64,000 bases of DNA from an uncultured bacterium (GCA_947383005.1 CANDBT010000006.1:80853-144852), one strand, 5' to 3'. Counted from the first letter of the stretch, positions 35,813 to 45,410 are shown. Notes: generated from the sequence alone by a model not told the origin. Program-made: numbers and translations.

Positions 35813-37831
35813 ATGTCTGAGAATAAGCCGGTGTTGGAAGTGCGGGACTTATGTACAGAATTTAATTTGAGAAACAGGAATGTCTATGCCGTAAACGGTG
35901 TTTCCTTTCAGGTATCTGCCGGGGAGATAGTGGGAATTGTAGGGGAATCCGGCTGCGGGAAGTCGGTTACTTGTATGTCCGTGATGCGCCTGTTGGCATC
36001 CCCGCCAGGCAATATAAAGGGTGGGTGCGCTATGTTCCGGGATGTAGATACGTTAAAGGAAGAGGCGGACAGCCAGACTATGCGCAATTTGCGGGGCGGG
36101 AAAATTGCCATGATTTTCCAGGAACCCATGACTTCCCTGAATCCGGTCTTGACTGTAGGGGAACAGATTTCCGAGTCAATCCGCCTGCATCTGAAGATGA
36201 ATAAGCAGGAGGCGAAAAAGAGGGTTATTGAGCTGTTTAAGCAGGTGCGGATTCCGGACGCCGAGCAGCGCTACGATGCCTATCCCCATCAGTTCAGCGG
36301 GGGCATGTGCCAGCGGATCATGATTGCTATGGCATTGGCTTGCGATCCGGAGCTGATTATTGCTGACGAGGCTACAACAGCCCTGGATGTGACGATTCAG
36401 GCCCAGATTTTGGGTTTGCTCTATGAAATTGCCAAGGAGCGGAAAGTGGCTATTATTATCATCACCCACAATCTGGGGATTATTGCCCGCTATGCAGACC
36501 GCATCTATGTGCTTTATGCCGGACGGGTCTGTGAGGCTGGGACGGCAGGACAGATTTTTAAAAATCCTGGCCATGCCTATACGGTCGGCCTCTTAGGGGC
36601 AGTCCCTCGCCTGGATGATGACCGGGAACGGGCGCTGGTTCCCATTGAAGGGACGCCACCCAGCTTGGAAAGCGTGCCGGAAAAATGTCCTTTTTATCCC
36701 CGGTGCCGTCAGCGCGTGGCGGCATGTGAGGAGCCTGGGCTGCCACAACTGTATGAAATAGAACCCGGGCATCTGACTGCCTGCAAAAACAATAGCTTGA
36801 ACAGGGACGTAAACGAGGGAAAAAGCCTTGAGCGGGTCAGATCAAAGGCGGAAGTTCTTATGTCAGTGGAGGATGTGAGCATGCGTTTCCCTATCTGCCG
36901 GGGAATATTGCGCCGGAAGGTGGGGGAAGTGAAAGCGGTAGAGCATGTGAGCCTGGAATTAAGGAAGGGAATGACCTTGGGGCTGGTAGGCGAATCCGGC
37001 TGTGGAAAGACAACGCTGGCTAAGACGCTATTGCGCCTTTATAAACCAACAGGGGGAAGGATTGTATTCCAAGGAAAAGATATCACCAATTATACCAGCA
37101 GCCAGATGCGCAGCCTCCGCCAGGATATCCAGTTTATTTTCCAAGATCCCTTCGGTTCACTAGACCCAAGGCAAGCCATTGGCGATATTGTGGGAGAGTC
37201 TCTTCGGATTCATCATCTGGTAAAGACAGAAAAAGAATATGAGGAGCGCGTACACGAGTTGATGGACATTGTCAGTATTCCCTGGGCTTTTGCCAGGCGT
37301 TATCCTCATGAGCTTTCCGGAGGCCAGAGGCAGCGGGTCGGCATAGCCCGCGCCCTTGCCTGCAGCCCAAAGATAATTTTGTGCGATGAACCGGTTTCAG
37401 CCCTGGATGTGTCCGTCCAGGCCCAGGTGCTGAATTTGCTGGAACGGCTGCAGAGGGAATTGGGGCTGTCTTACATTTTTATTGCTCATGATCTTTCGGT
37501 AATACGCCATATCAGTGATGAGATTGCCGTCATGTATCTCGGGCACATCGTGGAGCAAGGAAGCTGTATAGAGGTTTATAATCATCCGGCGCATCCTTAT
37601 ACCCGCTCCCTTCTCTCGGCAATTCCGATTCCTGATCCGGAGACGGAACGCGCTCGTAAACGGCTTCTGCTCCACGGGGATATCCCCAGCGTGACAGAGC
37701 AGATCAGCGGCTGCTGTTTTCATACCCGGTGTCCCATGGCCCGTCCGGAGTGTGCAGAGAATACGCCAAAGCCGGTGTGGGTAAATGAGGAGCGCACCCA
37801 TCAGGTGTCCTGCCTGCTGGCCAGGCCGTGA
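35813..37831 (+). CDS. Fused OppD-OppF type ABC importer ATPase
   Basis: A protein of 672 residues carrying two complete ATPases in one chain, which are usually separate genes. Domain 1 (about residues 5-320): Walker [10 protein letters not shown], signature FSGGMCQRI, Walker [13 protein letters not shown], and the Opp C-terminal Cys motif [16 protein letters not shown]. Domain 2 (about 345-672): Walker [10 protein letters not shown], signature LSGGQRQRV, Walker [12 protein letters not shown], and [16 protein letters not shown]. The Cys motifs are shared with Opp/Dpp ATPases. It starts 13 bases after the permease. The fusion should fix a 1:1 ratio of the two halves. Confidence 0.94.
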   Translation: MSENKPVLEVRDLCTEFNLRNRNVYAVNGVSFQVSAGEIVGIVGESGCGKSVTCMSVMRLLASPPGNIKGGCAMFRDVDTLKEEADSQTMRNLRGGKIAMIFQEPMTSLNPVLTVGEQISESIRLHLKMNKQEAKKRVIELFKQVRIPDAEQRYDAYPHQFSGGMCQRIMIAMALACDPELIIADEATTALDVTIQAQILGLLYEIAKERKVAIIIITHNLGIIARYADRIYVLYAGRVCEAGTAGQIFKNPGHAYTVGLLGAVPRLDDDRERALVPIEGTPPSLESVPEKCPFYPRCRQRVAACEEPGLPQLYEIEPGHLTACKNNSLNRDVNEGKSLERVRSKAEVLMSVEDVSMRFPICRGILRRKVGEVKAVEHVSLELRKGMTLGLVGESGCGKTTLAKTLLRLYKPTGGRIVFQGKDITNYTSSQMRSLRQDIQFIFQDPFGSLDPRQAIGDIVGESLRIHHLVKTEKEYEERVHELMDIVSIPWAFARRYPHELSGGQRQRVGIARALACSPKIILCDEPVSALDVSVQAQVLNLLERLQRELGLSYIFIAHDLSVIRHISDEIAVMYLGHIVEQGSCIEVYNHPAHPYTRSLLSAIPIPDPETERARKRLLLHGDIPSVTEQISGCCFHTRCPMARPECAENTPKPVWVNEERTHQVSCLLARP

Positions 37832-37883
37832 AAAAGATGAACATATGTAACAGATAAATATCGCAGGAAAGGGTAATAAGATT

Positions 37884-39368
37884 ATGATTCAGAATAAGAA
37901 ACCAGAGGAAACGGGGATTTCCTCGGCAAGCCTGATTGATCTGCTGGATAAGATTGATCAGGATGAAAATATGGAGATACATAGCCTTCAGTTGCTGCGC
38001 CATGGCTTTTGCATTTTGGACTGCAGTTGGAAGCCTTATGACAGCATAACTCCCCATGCAATGTTTTCCCTGACCAAGACGCTGACTGCTCTGGCCATAG
38101 GTTTTGCAGCCGATGAGGGTCTGCTGGCACCAGAGGACAAGCTGGTAAGCTTTTTCCCGGATTATGTGACAAAGCAGACAGATGAAAAAATGAAACGGGT
38201 AACTATCCATGATTTGCTGACCATGCGCGCAGGCTATTTTGAAAATCTGTCGGGATGCGGGTATCTGAGCCAGATTGGCGGCAACCTGGCGCGCCGGTTT
38301 ATCAATCTTCCCTTGACCTATGAGCCGGGAGAGCGTTTCGTGTATAACAGTGGCAGCACCCATATGCTTTCCTGCATTCTCAGCCGCCTCACCGGAAAGC
38401 CGGAGCAAATGTACTTACAGGAGAAGCTGTTCACCCCTTTGGGAATCGGGCCGATGATGTGGGATACGGATGATGACGGGAACACCACCGGAGCCTGGGG
38501 GGCTTTCCTGAACGCCAACGAGATGGCGCTGATTGGCCAGTTTATGTTGCAGCGTGGAAGGTGGGGGGATAAGCAACTGCTTTCGGAGAGCTGGTTTGAT
38601 CAGATGGCCTGTCCCCATGTACAGGTGGAGGACGCAAAACCGGGATATTATTATGGCTATCAGGTATGGATACCTGGTGATAATTCTTACCAGGCAGATG
38701 GCGCCTTTGGCCAGGTTATCTATGTAATGCCGGATTATGACAGTGTTTTAATCATGACCAGAGGAATTCCCAATGCAAAGAGAGACCCGATGATCGGCAA
38801 TTCCCAGGAGCGGGGCTGGATCTACACCAGTGTATTGGATTATGCTGCGAAAGAGGCGCTTCCGGCGAATCCGGATATGGCTGCAAAGCTGCAGGAGAGG
38901 ATAGCAGGAGAGTCCATCTCGGAGAAGGAGTATGGGGAAGAACCCAAATTTTGCCATGGACAGCGGATATATTACCAGATGGACAGCAATTTTGACGACA
39001 TTCAGGGAATCGAGCTGGAATTTTGGGAAAAGCAGGTTGTTTTCTCCCTTTATGATAAAAAGGGCTATCACAGGCTTCCTTGCGGAAAGGGATGCTGGGT
39101 GAGAAGCAGCGCGGATATCCCGGGGAAGGAGCTTCATCATAACCGGTATTTTGAGGCAATGGAGCACGGGGCCAGAGCCTCCTGGACAGGGGAAGGAGTG
39201 TTGGAGATTTCCGTGGCTTTTTTAAATCTCCAGTCTGTGGATCGGATTATCTGCGAGCTTACGGAGGAAAAGATCATCTATAAGCGGTCCGTACGTTTTA
39301 ACGCAGACGGGCTCCCGATGGAAAAAAGGGCCATCTGTGGAACCAGGAGACGGCCAGGGGGTGGATGA
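37884..39368 (+). CDS. Serine hydrolase, class C beta-lactamase fold
   Basis: A protein of 494 residues. The catalytic SxxK is SLTK in HAMFSLTKTLTAL, the YxN is YNSGSTHML, and DGAFGQVIYVMP lies where the third motif is expected. After about residue 330 a beta-rich C-terminal domain follows (FCHGQRIYYQMDSNFDDIQG), seen in esterase/D-aminopeptidase relatives. There is no signal peptide, so it should be cytoplasmic. Coming 52 bases after the importer ATPase, it may cleave the imported peptide or amide. True beta-lactamase activity is unlikely given the lack of export. Confidence 0.85.
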   Translation: MIQNKKPEETGISSASLIDLLDKIDQDENMEIHSLQLLRHGFCILDCSWKPYDSITPHAMFSLTKTLTALAIGFAADEGLLAPEDKLVSFFPDYVTKQTDEKMKRVTIHDLLTMRAGYFENLSGCGYLSQIGGNLARRFINLPLTYEPGERFVYNSGSTHMLSCILSRLTGKPEQMYLQEKLFTPLGIGPMMWDTDDDGNTTGAWGAFLNANEMALIGQFMLQRGRWGDKQLLSESWFDQMACPHVQVEDAKPGYYYGYQVWIPGDNSYQADGAFGQVIYVMPDYDSVLIMTRGIPNAKRDPMIGNSQERGWIYTSVLDYAAKEALPANPDMAAKLQERIAGESISEKEYGEEPKFCHGQRIYYQMDSNFDDIQGIELEFWEKQVVFSLYDKKGYHRLPCGKGCWVRSSADIPGKELHHNRYFEAMEHGARASWTGEGVLEISVAFLNLQSVDRIICELTEEKIIYKRSVRFNADGLPMEKRAICGTRRRPGGG

Positions 39369-39465
39369 GGCGGAAAAGTATACGGTTTAATTAAAAAGTC
39401 CCTTGAAAAAGTATGTGTTTTTATCTATACTCTTGATAAAAGTACCATGTTTTTCACGCTATTAA

Positions 39466-39708
39466 GCTGGGAGATTACCATGTGGGAAGGGTAGGACAGA
39501 TATTGACGCTTCCGCTGTATATGGCTTTCTTGTTGGATCAATTTTAGGGCAGACAGCCGTTGAGTTTCAGAAAAGATTGCTCTTTCTTGGCGTTCCGATA
39601 TATGGAAAGCGTTTCCTTCATAGTAGCCATGGATTTGTGGTGCAGAGAAAAGATGAATATGAGGTGGCAGAGCAGATGATTTTGACGGCTTTGCAGAGAA
39701 TGATGTAA
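39466..39708 (+). pseudogene. Coding-like fragment without a start, perhaps SIS-domain (RpiR-like)
   Basis: An 80-codon open stretch reading GRTDIDASAVYGFLVGSILG, QTAVEFQKRLLFLGVPIYGK and DEYEVAEQMILTALQRMM before TAA. The segment SILGQTAVEFQKRLLFLGVP loosely resembles the GxSxxxAxxFxxKLxRLGxxV pattern of RpiR-family sugar isomerase domains. There is no start codon with a ribosome site. I take it as a decayed gene end; identification is weak. Confidence 0.3.
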
Positions 39709-39760
39709 AATCCGCTGATGCGCGGACATCGGTATAGGAAAAAATATATGATATGTATAT

Positions 39761-39829
39761 AAAACCATATATTTTCTTTATAAAAAAAACAGGAGTATAC
39801 TGTTTTACAGAAAGAAAATATATGGTTTT
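39761..39829. repeat. Perfect 19-bp inverted repeat upstream of the aldolase gene
   Basis: AAAACCATATATTTTCTTT (39761-39779) is the exact reverse complement of 39811-39829. The 31-base loop holds a second stem AAAACAG/CTGTTTT (39786-39792 and 39800-39806). It ends 47 bases before the start at 39877, so it may be an operator, a leader structure or a terminator of an upstream transcript. Confidence 0.7.
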
Positions 39830-39876
39830 GTTGCTTTGGGAAGAAGGACGCTTGAAAAAGAAATGGGGGAGCGGAA

Positions 39877-40491
39877 TTGACAGGGGAAATGAAGGAGTTA
39901 ATCGGACGTCTGCGGGATTTTACCACTCCGGAGCTGTGTGACGGGGCGGGTTTGTATCATTCCATGGATTTTACCATCAAGCCAAGGGCGGGGGAAACAA
40001 AAATAATCGGGCCATCCCTCACAGTGGACGTTCCCAGCGGGGAAGGGGCGATTGTGGCAGACGCCATTCTGCAGGCTGAGGAAGGCGATGTGATCGTTGT
40101 GGCAGGCAAGGGAAACTGCCATTGTTCTTACTGGGGAGATCACCGGAGCTTTTGTGCGCAGATGAAAAAGGCGGCGGGCGTGGTGATTGACGGGGCATTC
40201 CGGGATGTGGATGAGTGTGAGGAGATCGGATTTCCCGTCTATGCCAGGGGAATTACCTGCGGGACGGCAGGGAAAAGCGGTACAGGCGCAGTCAATGTGC
40301 CGGTAAGCTGCGGCGGAGTAACCGTATGTCCGGGTGATATTATCGTAGGCGACCGCAACGGTATCTGCGTCATCAGGCCGGAAGAAGCAAAAGAGGTTAT
40401 GGAACGGGCGCTGCGGAAACGGGAAAAACAGGCGGCGCTGGTGGAAGAGATGAAACGGACAGGTGTAGTAGTGACAAAGGTGAAGGGATAA
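39877..40491 (+). CDS. RraA-like aldolase (HMG/CHA aldolase family)
   Basis: A protein of 204 residues. I keep the TTG at 39877, preceded by GGGGGAG at 5 bases; an ATG at 39889 is possible. The family fold is shown by TTPELCDGAG, GAIVADAILQAEEGDVIVVA, the metal/substrate loop GVVIDGAFRDVDE, and the C-terminal swivel CPGDIIVGDRNGICVIRPEEA. True aldolases cleave 4-hydroxy-4-methyl-2-oxoglutarate or 4-carboxy-4-hydroxy-2-oxoadipate to pyruvate plus pyruvate or oxaloacetate and also decarboxylate oxaloacetate; RraA RNase regulators share the fold but lack the aldolase site. The catalytic region with its R-D (FRD) is present, favouring enzyme. It opens the carbon-acid cluster. Confidence 0.85.
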   Translation: MTGEMKELIGRLRDFTTPELCDGAGLYHSMDFTIKPRAGETKIIGPSLTVDVPSGEGAIVADAILQAEEGDVIVVAGKGNCHCSYWGDHRSFCAQMKKAAGVVIDGAFRDVDECEEIGFPVYARGITCGTAGKSGTGAVNVPVSCGGVTVCPGDIIVGDRNGICVIRPEEAKEVMERALRKREKQAALVEEMKRTGVVVTKVKG

Positions 40492-40515
40492 AAATAAGTG
40501 TGGAGGAAAAAGGAC

Positions 40516-42477
40516 ATGGCGCAAAATCTTACTAGGAAAATTCTGGCTTCTCATTTGGCGAAACCGTCAGAGATGAAGGCGGGGGAGGAAATTTATCTTA
40601 AAGTGGATCAGACACTGACTCATGATATCAATGCGGTGATGACTTATCTGGCATTTGAGGCCGTGGGTATTGACCGGGTGCGCACGGAATGCAGCGTCAG
40701 CCATCTGGATCACAATTTGCTGTATTTGGATCACAAGACGCCGGATGATCATATTTATCTGCAGTCGGTGGCAAAAAAATACGGAGTATATGTGTCCAGG
40801 CCGGGAAACGGCATCTGTCACGCCGTTCAGGTGGCCCGGTTCGGGGCACCGGGAAAGCTTTCCATGGGCGGGGACAGCCATACCCCTCATGGCGGAGCCA
40901 TCGGGATGCTCTGTATCGGAGTGGGAGGCATGGACGTGGCTACGGCCATGACCGGTGTTCCCATGCGGCTGAAAATGCCGGAGATTATCCGGGTGAATTT
41001 AACCGGGGAGCTGAAACCGGGGTGCAACGCCAAGGAAGTGATTCTGGAAATGCTGCGCCGGGTTACGGTTAAAGGCGGGCTGGGAAAGGTATTTGAGTAT
41101 GTGGGGCCGGGAGTGGAGACTTTGGAGGTTTCGGCCCGTGCTACTATCGCCAATATGGGAGCCGAGATGGGAGCCACTACCTCCATATTCCCGGCAGATG
41201 AACAGGTGCGAAAGTTTATGAAGGCTCAGGAGAGGGAGGATGAGTATGTTCAGATGCTTCCCGACGAGGGCTGCAGCTATGACGGAGAGATGGAGATTAA
41301 TTTAAGCGAGCTGGAACCGCTGATTGCCTGTCCTCATCAGCCGGACAATGTGACTACCATCCGGGAGGTGGAAAAGAAGAAGGTGCAGCAGGTGATGATC
41401 GGAAGTTGTACCAATGCCAGTTATCGGGATATTGCGAAAGCGGCCCTGGTATTGAAAGGACGTCATGTCCATGAGGATGTAAGCTGTACCTGTGCCATTT
41501 CCTCCAAGCAGATTTATAAGCAGTTAATGCGGGACGGTTATGTGGAAATGCTGATGGATGCCGGAGTGAGGCTTTTAGAGCTGGCTTGCGGGCCCTGCTG
41601 TGCTATCGGTCAGTCGCCGGCTACCAACGGAGTGGCTGTACGGACGACAAACCGGAATTTCAAAGGCCGTGCGGGCAATCCTACAGCCCAGGTGTATCTG
41701 GTGAGCCCGGAGAGCGCCGCGGCAACGGCTGTTACCGGAACCTTTACCACAGCCCAGGAATTGATGGGAGAAGAGGTAAAGATTCTTGCCCAGGTAAGGG
41801 AACCGGAGTCCTATCCGGTGGATGATTCCATGATTATTCCGCCGCTGCCGCCGGAGGAAGCGGCTAAGGTGGAGATCGTCCGGGGGCCGAATATCAAGCC
41901 GCTGCCCATACCCGATGCGCCGGAGCAGTATCTTAAGGCAAAGATCAGCCTGAAGACCGTGGACAATATTACTACGGACGACATTACACCGGCCAGCGCG
42001 GAATTTTCCAGTATGCGTTCCAATATCCCGTTGATGTCCCAGTATTGCTATCATCGCTATGACCCGGATTTTGCAGCCAGGGCAAAGGAATTGGGCAAGA
42101 GTATTATCATTGGCGGGGAGAATTACGGACAAGGATCTTCGAGAGAACATGCGGCTATCAATCCCATGTATTTGGGCGTGAAAGTGGTGATAGCAAAGAG
42201 CATTGCCCGGATTCATAAGGGAAATCTGGTCAATCACGGGATTATCCCGATGATTTTTGAAAATCCGGAGGATTATGACAAGCTGGAGTTGATGGATGAG
42301 CTGGAGATTGAACATCTTCGTGATCAGCTAAAGACGAGGAAGGTGACAATTCAGGATAAGACCAGGAATATTTCTTTCCAGGCAAAGGTGGAATTGTCAG
42401 ACAGTGAGCTGGAAGTGATTCTGTGCGGAGGGCAGCTTCGCTATCTGAAGGAGCAGCTGGCTAAAATGGAGGGATAA
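40516..42477 (+). CDS. Aconitase-family hydratase 1
   Basis: A protein of 653 residues from the ATG at 40516 with GGAGG upstream. It contains the [4Fe-4S] ligands: IGSCTNASYRD and CGPCCAIGQSP, plus GGDSHTPHGG and NYGQGSSREHAAINP with the catalytic Ser and the substrate-binding Arg of the swivel domain. Aconitases move water between citrate, cis-aconitate and isocitrate; this compact bacterial type is also used for 2-methylcitrate and homoaconitate analogues. Its neighbours (an isocitrate-type dehydrogenase and PrpF) support a tricarboxylate as substrate. A 60-codon in-frame readthrough region follows its TAA. Confidence 0.95.
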   Translation: MAQNLTRKILASHLAKPSEMKAGEEIYLKVDQTLTHDINAVMTYLAFEAVGIDRVRTECSVSHLDHNLLYLDHKTPDDHIYLQSVAKKYGVYVSRPGNGICHAVQVARFGAPGKLSMGGDSHTPHGGAIGMLCIGVGGMDVATAMTGVPMRLKMPEIIRVNLTGELKPGCNAKEVILEMLRRVTVKGGLGKVFEYVGPGVETLEVSARATIANMGAEMGATTSIFPADEQVRKFMKAQEREDEYVQMLPDEGCSYDGEMEINLSELEPLIACPHQPDNVTTIREVEKKKVQQVMIGSCTNASYRDIAKAALVLKGRHVHEDVSCTCAISSKQIYKQLMRDGYVEMLMDAGVRLLELACGPCCAIGQSPATNGVAVRTTNRNFKGRAGNPTAQVYLVSPESAAATAVTGTFTTAQELMGEEVKILAQVREPESYPVDDSMIIPPLPPEEAAKVEIVRGPNIKPLPIPDAPEQYLKAKISLKTVDNITTDDITPASAEFSSMRSNIPLMSQYCYHRYDPDFAARAKELGKSIIIGGENYGQGSSREHAAINPMYLGVKVVIAKSIARIHKGNLVNHGIIPMIFENPEDYDKLELMDELEIEHLRDQLKTRKVTIQDKTRNISFQAKVELSDSELEVILCGGQLRYLKEQLAKMEG

Positions 42478-42706
42478 GAGAGCAGAAGACCTAAAGGAGC
42501 AGAGGTCTTAAAAGCGCAGAACCCTCAAAGGAGCAGAATTTCAGGAAGGAAAGAAATCGAAAAGGAACAGAGTTCCGGGAGGGGCAAAACTTCAAAAAGA
42601 GAAGAAACCGGAAAAGCACAAAGAAAAAGAGACAGCGATCAGGAAAGAGGAACAGGATAACTCAGAATAACAGGAAAAGCTTAAATTGAAGTAAGGAGAA
42701 GAAAAA
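42478..42706 (+). other. Purine-rich intergenic spacer with degenerate repeats
   Basis: This spacer is strongly biased to A and G on the coding strand, with recurring AAAGGAGCAGA-like units. It is open in the aconitase frame for about 60 codons after the stop, which would encode a highly charged tail (RKEIEKEQ, KREETGK). No ribosome site or start supports a separate gene. A normal site (GGAGAAG) precedes the dehydrogenase ATG. Confidence 0.6.
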
Positions 42707-43873
42707 ATGAGTGAGATTCAGGCGGCACAGGAAAAATTCGGGGAATTGATTCAGTCGGAGTTTGAGCGGATTGAGCGGATGAAGAAGGACAACGAGATTA
42801 CGGATTATTCCCAAATCGACAAGATTGTAGTGGGGGTATTGCCAGGAGACGGAATCGGGCCGATTATTATGGAGCAGGCTTTGCGGGTGCTCCGCAATCT
42901 GATGGGGCCGGAGGTTGAAAGCGGAAAAGTGGAGATTCGGGTTATTGAGGGTATGACGATTGAGAACCGTGCCGCAAAACTGCAGAGCCTTCCCGATGAA
43001 GTTTTTGAAGAAGTGAAGAAGTGCAATGTGATCCTGAAGGGGCCGATGGTGACGCCCAGGGCTTCCGATCCGTGGCCGAACCTGGTCAGCGCCAACAGCC
43101 TGCTGCGCCGTGGGCTGGAATTGTTTGCGGCTGTCCGCCCCATCAAGATTCCGGATAAAAATATTGACTGGACATTTTTCCGGGAAAATATTGAGGGTGA
43201 GTATATTTGGGGAAATAAGGGCATTCAGGTCAATGAGGATTTGGCTGTGGATTTTAAGGTGCAGACAAAGCAGGGAAGCGAGCGGATTGCCCGGGCAGCT
43301 TTTGATTTTGCCAGGAAAAACGGAAAGAAAAATGTCACGATTGTCACCAAGGCCAATATCGTCAAGCTGGCGGACGGCAATTTTATCAAGGCCGTGAGAA
43401 AGGTAGGGGAGGAATATCCGGAAATCGAGATTCAGGAGCGGCTGGTGGATGCCATGTGTGCCAAGATGCTGGACCCGGAATTCAATAAGGGGATCGAAGT
43501 GATTGTCCTCCCAAATCTGTATGGCGATATTGTGACGGATGTGGCTGCGGAGCATCAGGGCGGCTTAGGCACGGCTTCTTCTTCCAATCTGGGCAATAAG
43601 TATGCCATGTTTGAGGCAATTCACGGGACAGCTCCGTTCCTGATCGAGCACAATCGGGGAGAATATGCAGATCCCTGCAGCCTGATTCGTGCAGTAGGTA
43701 TGATGATGGCTCATATTGGTTACGCGGATCGGAAGAAAATTTTGGATCAGGCGTTGGATATCTGCACGGTTACGGAGCGGAAAGTGGTACTTACGACCTT
43801 CCGGGAGGATGCGAGCGCCAAAGAATTTACGAACTATTTGCTGGAAACTATTGACGGGCTGAAAAAGAGATAA
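42707..43873 (+). CDS. Isocitrate/isopropylmalate-family dehydrogenase, isocitrate-type
   Basis: A protein of 388 residues with the beta-decarboxylating dehydrogenase signatures: VLPGDGIGPIIMEQAL, FFRENIEGEYIWGN, KANIVKLADGNF, and the metal-binding region NLYGDIVTDVAAEHQGGLG followed by EAIHGTAPF. The substrate loop reads SANSLLRRGLELFAAVRP; the Ser, Asn and Arg correspond to the isocitrate-binding S113, N115 and R119 of E. coli Icd rather than to the isopropylmalate pattern. It should oxidise and decarboxylate isocitrate or a close analogue to a 2-oxo acid, probably with NAD. It sits between aconitase and the PrpF gene in one transcript. Confidence 0.9.
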   Translation: MSEIQAAQEKFGELIQSEFERIERMKKDNEITDYSQIDKIVVGVLPGDGIGPIIMEQALRVLRNLMGPEVESGKVEIRVIEGMTIENRAAKLQSLPDEVFEEVKKCNVILKGPMVTPRASDPWPNLVSANSLLRRGLELFAAVRPIKIPDKNIDWTFFRENIEGEYIWGNKGIQVNEDLAVDFKVQTKQGSERIARAAFDFARKNGKKNVTIVTKANIVKLADGNFIKAVRKVGEEYPEIEIQERLVDAMCAKMLDPEFNKGIEVIVLPNLYGDIVTDVAAEHQGGLGTASSSNLGNKYAMFEAIHGTAPFLIEHNRGEYADPCSLIRAVGMMMAHIGYADRKKILDQALDICTVTERKVVLTTFREDASAKEFTNYLLETIDGLKKR

Positions 43874-43908
43874 AATGAAAAACATGTGGGTTACTGGAAA
43901 TTGGATGG

Positions 43909-43951
43909 CAACGGTTCAGACGGGCAAGGAAGATACCCGTCTGAGCTGTTG
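43909..43951 (+). repeat. GTTCAG-family palindrome between dehydrogenase and prpF
   Basis: CAACGGTTCAGACGGG (43909-43924) pairs with CCCGTCTGAGCTGTTG (43936-43951) across 11 bases. It forms a long stem in the transcript and may set the relative levels of the flanking genes. Confidence 0.65.
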
Positions 43952-43977
43952 TGCTGGATGGGGAAGGAGAGGAAAAA

Positions 43978-45114
43978 ATGAGAAAGTTTAAAACGGTATT
44001 TATGCGGGGCGGAACCAGCAAGGGATGTATGTTTCGCAGAGAGGATCTGCCGGAGGACCGGTCTTTGTGGGACAGCATTTTTTTGCAGGCTATGGGAGAT
44101 CCGGACCCGAAACAGATTGATGGTATGGGCGGAACCGTATCCTCCAACAATAAGATTGTTATTGTGTGGAAAAGTGAAGAGAAGGATGTAGATGTGGAGT
44201 ATCTGGTAGGGCAGGTAATCGTGGGTAAAAGCCAGGTGGATTATAAGTCCAATTGCGGAAACATGACGGCTGCCGTGGGGCCTTATGCGGTGGAGGAAGG
44301 CATGGTGGAGGAGGCCGAGCCTGCCGTTACCGTGCGCATGTTGAACCGGAATACAGACAAATATATCAATGTGGTGGTTCCCTGCGAGAATGGAAGTTTT
44401 GCCCAGGACGGAAACTGTCAGATTGCCGGGGTTGACGGGACGGCAGCAGAGCTGAAAGTGAATTTTTTAAACCCGGCCGGTGCCAAGACAGGGAAGCTTC
44501 TGCCCACAGGAAATGTGCTGGATGTGCTTGACATTCCCGGATTCGGCAAAATTGAGGCTACTATCCTGGATGTTTCCAATCCTATGGTTCTGGTTCGGGC
44601 GGAGGATATCGGCATGAAGGGTACGGAACTGCCGGAAGAGATCAACCAGAACGCCCGGGTGTGTGAGCTGTTGGAGAAAATCCGGGGTACGGCGGCATGT
44701 CTTATGGGTTTTGCCAAGGATCTGGAAGATGCTACAGCCAATTCTCCGGCGGTACCCAAGGTGGGATTTTTTACAAAACCGGTATCGTTTACGGACATTG
44801 CCGGACAGACGGTGGAGAAAGAGAGTATGGATCTGTGCGCCAGAGTGATTTCTGTCTTTAAATGCCATAAGGCATGTCCTCTTACGTCGGCAAGCTCTAT
44901 CTCCGTGGCGGCGTTTTTGGAGGGTTCCGTGATTGAGAAAACAATCGGAGCTCCGGCAGAGGGCCGGGAGACGGTGCGTATCGGGCATCCCAGCGGTGTG
45001 ATGACCATGTATCCCTATATAGAGAAAGAGAACGGAGAACTCCGGCTGCCCAGCGTGGCGGTGCAGAGGACGGCCAGAAGAATCATGGAGGGAACATTGT
45101 ATATCCGGAACTAG
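43978..45114 (+). CDS. prpF: PrpF-family aconitate cis-trans isomerase
   Basis: A protein of 378 residues from the ATG at 43978, which has GGAGAGG upstream. It has the family start FKTVFMRGGTSKGCMF, GMGGTVSSNNKIVIV, the catalytic-Cys loop NCGNMTAAVGPYAVEEG and the C-terminal HPSGVMTMYPY. PrpF-type enzymes isomerise 2-methylaconitate and trans-aconitate; GalD-type relatives act on 4-oxalomesaconate. Here the link to aconitase and an isocitrate-type dehydrogenase favours an aconitate-like substrate. Its stop codon (TAG, 45112-45114) is the first three bases of a MITE-like element, so the present C terminus was set by that insertion. Confidence 0.9.
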   Translation: MRKFKTVFMRGGTSKGCMFRREDLPEDRSLWDSIFLQAMGDPDPKQIDGMGGTVSSNNKIVIVWKSEEKDVDVEYLVGQVIVGKSQVDYKSNCGNMTAAVGPYAVEEGMVEEAEPAVTVRMLNRNTDKYINVVVPCENGSFAQDGNCQIAGVDGTAAELKVNFLNPAGAKTGKLLPTGNVLDVLDIPGFGKIEATILDVSNPMVLVRAEDIGMKGTELPEEINQNARVCELLEKIRGTAACLMGFAKDLEDATANSPAVPKVGFFTKPVSFTDIAGQTVEKESMDLCARVISVFKCHKACPLTSASSISVAAFLEGSVIEKTIGAPAEGRETVRIGHPSGVMTMYPYIEKENGELRLPSVAVQRTARRIMEGTLYIRN

Positions 45115-45326
45115 TACTGCCTTGCGGAAATTCCAGTGAATTCGGCACTCGCTATTTCCGCCCTCTGCACGCCTGCAAAGCTAGACGTAGGCACCGCTAC
45201 GTTGCTAAGCGCCAGTGGCGCTTGTCTGGCAAGGACCAGAACGGAGTGTAGAACGTCGCTTTGCAGACGCACAGATGACGAAAATATCAAGCGCTGTATT
45301 CCCATTATTTCCGCAATGCAGTACTA
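45112..45326. mobile_element. MITE-like palindromic element, 215 bp
   Basis: The ends are inverted: TAGTACTGCCTTGCGGAAAT on the left, and GCAATGCAGTACTA, the complement of TAGTACTGCATTGC, on the right. A partial second copy begins at 63949 and is almost identical to the complement of the right end. Inside is a stem AAGCGCC/GGCGCTT (45207-45213 and 45217-45223). No gene is present. Non-autonomous mobile repeat is inference; no target-site duplication is evident. Confidence 0.65.
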
Positions 45327-45379
45327 AATGACTTGTCTGAGGGGATGTTGACAAAAGGCAGGCATATAGCAAAAAGGAA

Positions 45380-45410
45380 GTAACCGTTCAAGGGTTATTT
45401 GAACGGTTAC
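45380..45410 (+). repeat. GTTCAG-family palindrome before the hydratase gene
   Basis: GTAACCGTTCAA (45380-45391) pairs perfectly with TTGAACGGTTAC (45399-45410) across seven bases. It lies 29 bases before the ATG at 45439. Confidence 0.65.

Noticed and set aside
37884-39368. True beta-lactamase / resistance gene
   Set aside because: There is no export signal, an extra C-terminal domain is present, and the context is a peptide importer.
39877-45114. Gallate / protocatechuate 4,5-cleavage pathway (GalC- and GalD-like enzymes)
   Set aside because: RraA- and PrpF-type proteins do occur there, but no ring dioxygenase or GalB/LigJ hydratase is present, the host looks anaerobic, and aconitase plus isocitrate-type dehydrogenase do not belong to it.
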